From the NCBI GenBank assembly GCA_947303225.1, contig CAMYXG010000038.1:1-10031 (forward strand): a stretch of DNA of 10,031 nt, written 5' to 3'. The translations under genes and the position numbers were made by a program. This DNA comes from an uncultured Caryophanales bacterium (GTDB taxonomy: Bacteria > Bacillota_I > Bacilli_A > RF39 > UBA660). Position 1 is the stretch's first letter. The number at the start of each line of letters is the position of its first letter. Shown piece after piece: positions 5,370 through 10,031 of the stretch. Under the pieces are notes generated by a model. That model ran no database searches. It saw only the letters and a program-made list of their open reading frames with translations, and was not told the origin of the DNA.

Positions 5370-6742
5370 TCATGTCTTACAACTTCAAATCTTTGTAGTT
5401 TTATCTCTTCATCATCCGTAATATTTCCTTTTCTCTTGGCAATTCGAACTTGTTCTTCTACTGTATCAATACCTTCTAAATTAGGAAGTAATAACCCCCT
5501 TTTTATACCACTAGATACAATCACTCCATACTTTTTAGTATCTAACTCTTCTATCGAAGAAATATCTTCCGGTGGATTTAATACATCAACAGATATTTCT
5601 AAATATGGTAATTCTTCTTTCCCAATTGGAGAAAATCTAGGATCTTTAGTCGCAGCACTAATAGCATTCTCAATAATTTCTTCTGCAATACATTCCATAA
5701 TAGGAAAAATAGTACCAATACATCCCCTAAGATTATTCTCTTCATGAATTGATACAAATACTCCAGCTTGATTCTCTATCATTTCTTTTGGAAGATCATT
5801 TGGTACTGATATTTTCTCTTCAGTAGTAAGATATTTTTCAATTGTTTTTCTAGCTAAAGCAATATAAGAATCTTCATCCTTAGAAAGAATCTTTTGTTGA
5901 ATATTATCTAAGTATTTCTTCAAAAAGAATCGATTTGAATTAACCCCAACAGGATAATAAGTACAAATACCATAACCAACACCAGTAACATCTTGATGAG
6001 ATAAAACCTCTACTTTAACATCTTCTCCATCTAGAGCACCCGCCAACATGATAAAAGAACGATGTCCACATTCATTTGCCCTTTCTCGAATAATAGGATC
6101 AAACTCTAAAAGTTTTAAAAAATCCGCATGTCCCATAATATCCATTATTTTTTCATCATAAATAGGCCCCTCTTCTATAAAACCATATGGACCATAAGTT
6201 TGCAATTTATGAGATAAATCTCCACTTGCAATATAGACAACTCTCCGATTCAATTCTCCTACTGCCTTTTTGATTATTTGACCTATTTCATAATGTTTAG
6301 AAAAAGGAAGACTTGATAAACCAACAATAATCACTTTAAAATCATGATAATATTTTCTTATAAAATACAAAGGAACCATACTACCATGATCAAGTTCTTG
6401 ATCATCTTTTAGAAGTCCAGAAGGAAAAGACTGATCTTTTGCCAAATCACTTATTTTTTTTACAAGTTCTAAATCAACCTCTTCATGAAAAGAAACTTCT
6501 TCAGCTCCAAAATTAGAAAAACTACCTTCAATTACTTCATCAGAAGACAAATGAAAAAAATCAGAATATAAAACCGTATGAGGACTTGAAATAATAATCG
6601 TATCCGGTTTTAAATCATTTATTTCTTTTGCAACTTCCAGATAAGAATCTATCGTCTTTTGAATCTCCTCTTCTCTTCCTTGACCCACTTCATGTACCGC
6701 TAAAGGTGGATGAGGTACCATAAATGCACCAATAATTGCCAT
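5366..6742 (-). CDS. Fused Memo/LigB-like and AMMECR1 protein (AmmeMemoRadiSam system)
   Basis: The product is 458 residues with two domains. Residues 1 to about 265 belong to the extradiol dioxygenase subunit B (LigB)/Memo-like fold. Visible marks are PHPP (H11), SPHTVLYSD (H55), LDHGSMVPL (H119), SGDLSH (H178) and GHRSF, which could form the metal site. Residues about 280-458 are an AMMECR1 domain with its hallmark LRGCIGT (338-344) and DPRFSPI (367-373). In many bacteria and archaea these two parts occur with a radical-SAM enzyme, hence the system name. The chemistry was long unassigned and is not revealed by this sequence. No radical-SAM gene is in the window. ATG 6742 follows AAGGGAGA, and only three bases separate it from the preceding gene. 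It is the last gene of the minus-strand operon. Confidence 0.93.
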   Translation of the reverse strand: MAIIGAFMVPHPPLAVHEVGQGREEEIQKTIDSYLEVAKEINDLKPDTIIISSPHTVLYSDFFHLSSDEVIEGSFSNFGAEEVSFHEEVDLELVKKISDLAKDQSFPSGLLKDDQELDHGSMVPLYFIRKYYHDFKVIIVGLSSLPFSKHYEIGQIIKKAVGELNRRVVYIASGDLSHKLQTYGPYGFIEEGPIYDEKIMDIMGHADFLKLLEFDPIIRERANECGHRSFIMLAGALDGEDVKVEVLSHQDVTGVGYGICTYYPVGVNSNRFFLKKYLDNIQQKILSKDEDSYIALARKTIEKYLTTEEKISVPNDLPKEMIENQAGVFVSIHEENNLRGCIGTIFPIMECIAEEIIENAISAATKDPRFSPIGKEELPYLEISVDVLNPPEDISSIEELDTKKYGVIVSSGIKRGLLLPNLEGIDTVEEQVRIAKRKGNITDDEEIKLQRFEVVRHE

Positions 6743-6745
6743 AAA

Positions 6746-7072
6746 CTATCTCCCTTTCTTAAAAAAATCTAATACTCCTAAAAGAACCTTTTTATCATTT
6801 TCAATATCTCTTCCAGCATACTGGTTATCATCTCGATTAACAGTAACCATATGAGTAATCAAATCTAAAATAAAAATACAATATCCTGTCCAACTTCGAT
6901 GAAAAAAAACCTTATCATCTTCACAATAAATAAACCATTTGTCTTCCATTTGAGAAGGTAAAAATCCTCCTCTAAGTCTATCTTCATCTAATAATTGAAA
7001 ATCAATATCCAAAAGAAACGACTCATTAATATCCGACATATCAACTATATTCCAATCTTCTTTTCGAACCAT
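6746..7072 (-). CDS. Conserved-looking small protein of unknown function
   Basis: The product is 108 residues, soluble, acidic in its first half, with no signal peptide or membrane helix. The most distinctive stretch is W46-FIYC and then HRSWTGYCIF (58-67). Its aromatic and His/Arg/Trp clustering suggests a conserved beta-rich core or binding surface. I have only a vague sense of similar segments in Bacillota proteins and give no family. ATG 7072 has a perfect AGGAGG site (7077-7082 on this strand) overlapping the TAG stop of the gene before, so translation is probably coupled. The next gene starts three bases after its stop. Position in a tight operon with the dipeptidase and the Memo-AMMECR1 gene makes it a real gene, but the context does not give a role. 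Confidence 0.8.
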   Translation of the reverse strand: MVRKEDWNIVDMSDINESFLLDIDFQLLDEDRLRGGFLPSQMEDKWFIYCEDDKVFFHRSWTGYCIFILDLITHMVTVNRDDNQYAGRDIENDKKVLLGVLDFFKKGR

Positions 7073-7081
7073 AAACTCCTC

Positions 7082-7828
7082 CTACAAATAAGGTAAAATA
7101 TAAGGCATGATTCCTGCTAAAAGACACACTATCAAAAATAACAATAAAGGCAAATGTACAAATAAAGGATTTTCTCTTAAAGAATCACTTATATTTCGAA
7201 GTACAGCAATTCCGACTGCTATAATAGTAATCAAAATCATAGTTCCAAAATAGAAATAAACAAAAGAGTCTCCATCCGTCAAAATAGGATTTTGAAAAAC
7301 ATCTTCAAGTAAAGAACCCATCATAATAGAAAAACCAGTTCCCCCATGAGAAACCAAGAAAATCAGTCCAAATCCCTTATTGTTCAACCCAATAAGCAAG
7401 CCAGCGATAAAAAAGACAACACCAAATAAATACATAGGAAAGGAAGTAATGTGAAAAAGTCCAACTAGTCCTATTAAAATAATTAGAATAACAGTAGTAA
7501 GCAAATTTCTATCAATATCAAATGAATCGATAATAAAAGAATTATCTGATAACATTCTTAATTTTCTTAAAATCATTTTTAATTCAAACATTGTATTTTT
7601 AGAATTTTCAGTATAAGACAATCTTAATAATTCTATATAATGCTCAAACTCATCATGATCCATAAGCAAATTCCTATCAATATCAAATGAATTTGTACGA
7701 AAAGAATCATCTGATATCATTCTTAACTTTCTTAAAATCATCTTTAATTCAATCATTGTATTTTTAGGCTTTTCAGTATAAGACAATCTTAATAATTCCA
7801 TATAGTGCTCAAACTCATCATTATCCAT
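7082..7828 (-). CDS. Multi-pass membrane protein with a duplicated N-terminal soluble segment
   Basis: The product is 248 residues from ATG 7828. A TTG at 7834 is rejected because the GGGAA site (7835-7839) touches it but sits 6 nt from the ATG. Residues 1-55 and 56-110 are a tandem repeat, 45 of 55 identical, beginning MDxDEFEHY and ending SFDIDRNLL. They are probably amphipathic helices, cytoplasmic by inference. About five hydrophobic segments follow (roughly 112-130, 132-150, 154-174, 189-210, 223-245), with SHGGTGFS between the third helix and a polar loop. The protein family is not recognised. Second gene of the operon, 24 nt after the dipeptidase stop; its TAG overlaps the next gene's ribosome binding site. 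The second repeat carries its own AGGAAT and ATG (7663), so a shorter 193-residue form is possible. Confidence 0.82.
   Translation of the reverse strand: MDNDEFEHYMELLRLSYTEKPKNTMIELKMILRKLRMISDDSFRTNSFDIDRNLLMDHDEFEHYIELLRLSYTENSKNTMFELKMILRKLRMLSDNSFIIDSFDIDRNLLTTVILIILIGLVGLFHITSFPMYLFGVVFFIAGLLIGLNNKGFGLIFLVSHGGTGFSIMMGSLLEDVFQNPILTDGDSFVYFYFGTMILITIIAVGIAVLRNISDSLRENPLFVHLPLLLFLIVCLLAGIMPYILPYL
7499..7828 (-). repeat. Tandem duplication, two 165-bp in-frame units
   Basis: Unit 1 covers 7828-7664 and unit 2 covers 7663-7499 (minus strand). Both are exactly 55 codons and closely similar at the DNA level, with 10 of 55 amino acids changed. The end of each unit (codons for DRNLL, roughly GATAGGAATTTGCTT) resembles the leader just before the first ATG (GGGAATTGTTT). 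A duplication by microhomology between leader and coding sequence would explain this. Confidence 0.9.
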
Positions 7829-7852
7829 AAACAATTCCCAATCTTTCTTTCA

Positions 7853-9247
7853 TTAAATAATATCTTTCATGAGTAATAGTAAATAATCAAACATTCGATT
7901 AACACTTTCTATTTCTACTCTTTCTTTAGGAGTATGAACATCCATTACATTAGGGCCAATAGAAACACAATCTAAATCTTTCTTTTTACTAACTAATACA
8001 CCACATTCTAATCCACCATGAGTAATCTCTATCTTCATATTCTCTCCAAACATCTCAAAATACTTTTCTTCTAAATATCTACGTAAAGAAGATTTTTCTT
8101 GAGGAGACCATATTGGAAAAGAATTAGATTCATGAATCAATCCCCTAGAATGTTCCACCAAAAGAAATAATTGATGAAGTATCTTTTTTCTTTCTTTTTC
8201 ACTAGAAGAACGAATTAAATGATGAATCATAACAGAAGAATCATCTGTACGAATAATTCCCATATTTAAAGAAGCACATAATTGATGAGAAATATTTTGA
8301 TAATATGAAATAACTCCATCTGGAACATTTTTTAAATAAGATAAAATCTTACTAGTAGAATTTTGATCAAAGACTTCTCTTTCACCATAAATACAATTTA
8401 TTTTTAAAACAGCAGAACTCTCTCCTAATTCTTTTACTTTAGCAAGAATTTTACTTTGTAAATCATGAATATCAAGATTTTCCTTTAATAAAATAGATAA
8501 AGATACTTGATCACAAATAGCATTATCAACTTTACCTCCATCAATAGATATTAAAAGAAATGGCAATTGAGAAAGTTCATTTACTAAAAAACGAATAGCA
8601 TTAACACGATTCTTATCAATATCAACACCAGAATGTCCTCCTCTTAAACCAGATAATTCCATGGTTAGAATAAAGCCAGCTTTTTTCATCCTAACTCCTG
8701 GTATAGAAACATTAAATTGTACTCCACCTGCACATCCAACAGTAAGGATTCCCTCATCCTCAGAATCAAGATTAATCAAACGATTACTAGAAAACCAATT
8801 CATATCAACAGCAAAAGCACCATCCATACCAACTTCTTCATTTACAGTAAATAAAGCTTCAATTTTAGGATGAGGATAATTACCATCTAACAAAGCTAAT
8901 ATCATAGCTATACCAATTCCATCATCAGCACCTAATGTAGTTCCATTAGCTCTTAAAAATCCATTATCATTGATTATTTCAACTCCATCTTTTTGAAAAT
9001 CATGAAAAGAACCTTCTACTTTCTGACAAACCATATCCATATGTGCTTGCAGAATAATTGGCTTTTTATCTTCATAACCAATACTTGCATTTTTTCTCAT
9101 CATTACATTCAAAGAAGGATCTTGATAAACTTCTAATCCTCTTTCTTTCGCAAACTCTACTAAATAATTAGATATTTTTTCAATATGATAAGTTTCCCTA
9201 GGAATCTCACTAATTTCTTTAAAGAAATAATAAACATCTTCTCTCAT
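7853..9247 (-). CDS. pepD: Aminoacyl-histidine dipeptidase (PepD, peptidase family M20C)
   Basis: A cytoplasmic, zinc-dependent dipeptidase of the PepD (carnosinase-like) group that splits X-His and other dipeptides, serving peptide use. The product is 464 residues, close to the family's 480-490. Active-site motifs are intact. They are H69-M-D71 (HMDMV), GADDG (D108), NEEVGM (E137 catalytic, E138 metal), DSEDEG (D161), the lid/dimer-domain GGHSG (H205), and the late metal ligand H438 in MDVHTPKE. HGGLECG (410-416) is also typical. There is no signal peptide. ATG 9247 follows a perfect AGGAGG (9255-9260 on this strand). It is the first gene of a four-gene minus-strand operon. Directly upstream is the terminator of the preceding gene, and no clean promoter is visible. 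Confidence 0.95.
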   Translation of the reverse strand: MREDVYYFFKEISEIPRETYHIEKISNYLVEFAKERGLEVYQDPSLNVMMRKNASIGYEDKKPIILQAHMDMVCQKVEGSFHDFQKDGVEIINDNGFLRANGTTLGADDGIGIAMILALLDGNYPHPKIEALFTVNEEVGMDGAFAVDMNWFSSNRLINLDSEDEGILTVGCAGGVQFNVSIPGVRMKKAGFILTMELSGLRGGHSGVDIDKNRVNAIRFLVNELSQLPFLLISIDGGKVDNAICDQVSLSILLKENLDIHDLQSKILAKVKELGESSAVLKINCIYGEREVFDQNSTSKILSYLKNVPDGVISYYQNISHQLCASLNMGIIRTDDSSVMIHHLIRSSSEKERKKILHQLFLLVEHSRGLIHESNSFPIWSPQEKSSLRRYLEEKYFEMFGENMKIEITHGGLECGVLVSKKKDLDCVSIGPNVMDVHTPKERVEIESVNRMFDYLLLLMKDII

Positions 9248-9285
9248 AAATCATCCTCCTACTATTATAATAACATATTTTTTAT

Positions 9286-9314
9286 AAAAAAAAGAAATGT
9301 TTAAAACATTTCTT
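9286..9314 (-). terminator. Intrinsic terminator of the membrane/coiled-coil gene
   Basis: A 10-bp perfect stem (9292-9301 with 9305-9314) has a three-base loop and is followed on the minus strand by a run of T (9293-9286). It overlaps the TAA stop of the gene ending at 9301 and separates it from the pepD operon. Confidence 0.85.
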
Positions 9315-10031
9315 CAATATTTTGATTAGCATTAATCTCACGATTTCTTACAATACCACTATTCATCATAATAGATTCTTCTACTTCTTCAATATTAAAT
9401 GTTACTTTTTTATCAGCACTACCTTTTGTAATTAATGTAGATTTTACATGACTAACAAAAGACTCATCTTCTACATAATCAATTAATTCTTTAATAGCTT
9501 TATCTAATGAAGAATTATGAACATCTTTCTCTTGCATCACTCTTTTAATTTTAGAAACTCGATCTTTAATATTCTTAATAATATCTAACTCTGTATTAAT
9601 CATTTTATTCTTCTCTTCATTATACTGAATATTAGCTTCTCTAATTTTATGTTTAAATAAAATATTCTTATAAGCTTGTGTTAAAAAAGTAAAACTAAAA
9701 GCAATAAAAATAATTAAATTAGAATATTGTTCTTTTAATAAAAGATTAACAAGAGGGATTGTTTCAATAGATTGATCAAAAAAACCAAATAATAATAATG
9801 TAAAAATAGGTGAAATATTTAACATAGTATTCCCATTACTAAAACATTGTATTAATGTTAATAAGAATGAACTAATTGCTATACCAATTAATAAAGTATT
9901 TGCATTATTTTTATAAAAAACAGAAATAAATCCTACAATAATAATAGAAATTGCAAAAGATAAAACAATATTATTATTATTTAATTCATCATCAACTTCT
10001 TCTATATAATCAAATTCTTCTTCCTTAATTC
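9301..10031 (-). CDS. Membrane protein with coiled-coil cytoplasmic tail (partial, 5' end outside window)
   Basis: The frame is open on the minus strand from the window edge to TAA (9301-9303), giving at least 242 residues with the true start missing. An internal ATG at 9825 would give 174 residues but would cut off two helices that are plainly coding. In order: an acidic segment (IKEEEFDYIEEVDDEL), then four hydrophobic helices (NIVLSFAISIIIVGFISVF; TLLIGIAISSFLLTLI; ISPIFTLLLFGFF; NLIIFIAFSFTFLTQ). These are followed by a Lys/Glu-rich coiled coil of about 45 residues (from KIREANIQYNEEKNK) and a polar tail ending NQNIEEMF. No enzyme motif is visible and no family is recognised. The topology suggests a membrane-anchored scaffold or sensor, which is inference. 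A strong terminator overlaps its stop. Confidence 0.75.
   Translation of the reverse strand, partial: IKEEEFDYIEEVDDELNNNNIVLSFAISIIIVGFISVFYKNNANTLLIGIAISSFLLTLIQCFSNGNTMLNISPIFTLLLFGFFDQSIETIPLVNLLLKEQYSNLIIFIAFSFTFLTQAYKNILFKHKIREANIQYNEEKNKMINTELDIIKNIKDRVSKIKRVMQEKDVHNSSLDKAIKELIDYVEDESFVSHVKSTLITKGSADKKVTFNIEEVEESIMMNSGIVRNREINANQNIEEMF

Noticed and set aside
9264..9269. Perfect TATAAT on the minus strand just upstream of pepD
   Set aside because: As a -10 box it would start transcription inside the AGGAGG ribosome binding site. At 17-bp spacing the -35 would be only a T-run belonging to the terminator. A real pepD promoter is not clear.

Overview
This is a low-GC (about 30% or less) bacterial chromosome segment, most likely from a Bacillota / Bacilli-type gut bacterium. 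The evidence is the SAM-I (S-box) riboswitch ahead of metK, strong AGGAGG-type ribosome binding sites, A/T-rich sigma-A-like promoters, and simple hairpin-plus-T-run terminators. TGA acts as a stop and Trp is encoded by TGG, so the code is standard and not the Mycoplasma code. I cannot narrow the taxon further from sequence alone.

Left part (1-2296, + strand): a small cassette of zinc-ribbon plus transmembrane proteins of unknown function. Two reading frames (109-861 and 960-1337) look like the two halves of one gene displaced by a -1 frame change. The following gene (1337-2296) is an intact, shorter paralogue with the same order of parts: zinc ribbon, soluble domain, C-terminal membrane segment. 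The two are coupled by a TAATG stop/start overlap. A perfect 10-bp inverted repeat lies just upstream of the first start.

Middle (2329-5347): a PAP2-type lipid phosphatase (- strand) and a small atypical protein-kinase-like gene (+ strand) diverge from back-to-back promoters with abutting -35 boxes. After the kinase come a near-consensus promoter, a complete SAM-I riboswitch with its terminator, and metK (S-adenosylmethionine synthetase). A bidirectional terminator closes metK and the convergent operon that follows.

Right part (5366-10031, - strand): a four-gene, tightly spaced operon read right to left. Its genes are a PepD-type M20 dipeptidase, a multi-pass membrane protein whose soluble N-terminus is a recent 55-residue tandem duplication, a 108-residue protein of unknown function, and a fused Memo/LigB-like plus AMMECR1 protein. 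The radical-SAM partner usual for the last one is not in the window. Upstream of this operon is the 3' part of a membrane/coiled-coil protein whose frame stays open to the window edge; it ends in its own intrinsic terminator.

There is no gene-free stretch over 300 bases. I see no RNA genes other than the riboswitch, and no CRISPR array, insertion sequence or phage gene. The most unusual items are the split zinc-ribbon gene with its 14-nt direct-repeat junction, and the duplicated membrane protein, whose second copy carries its own start signals.
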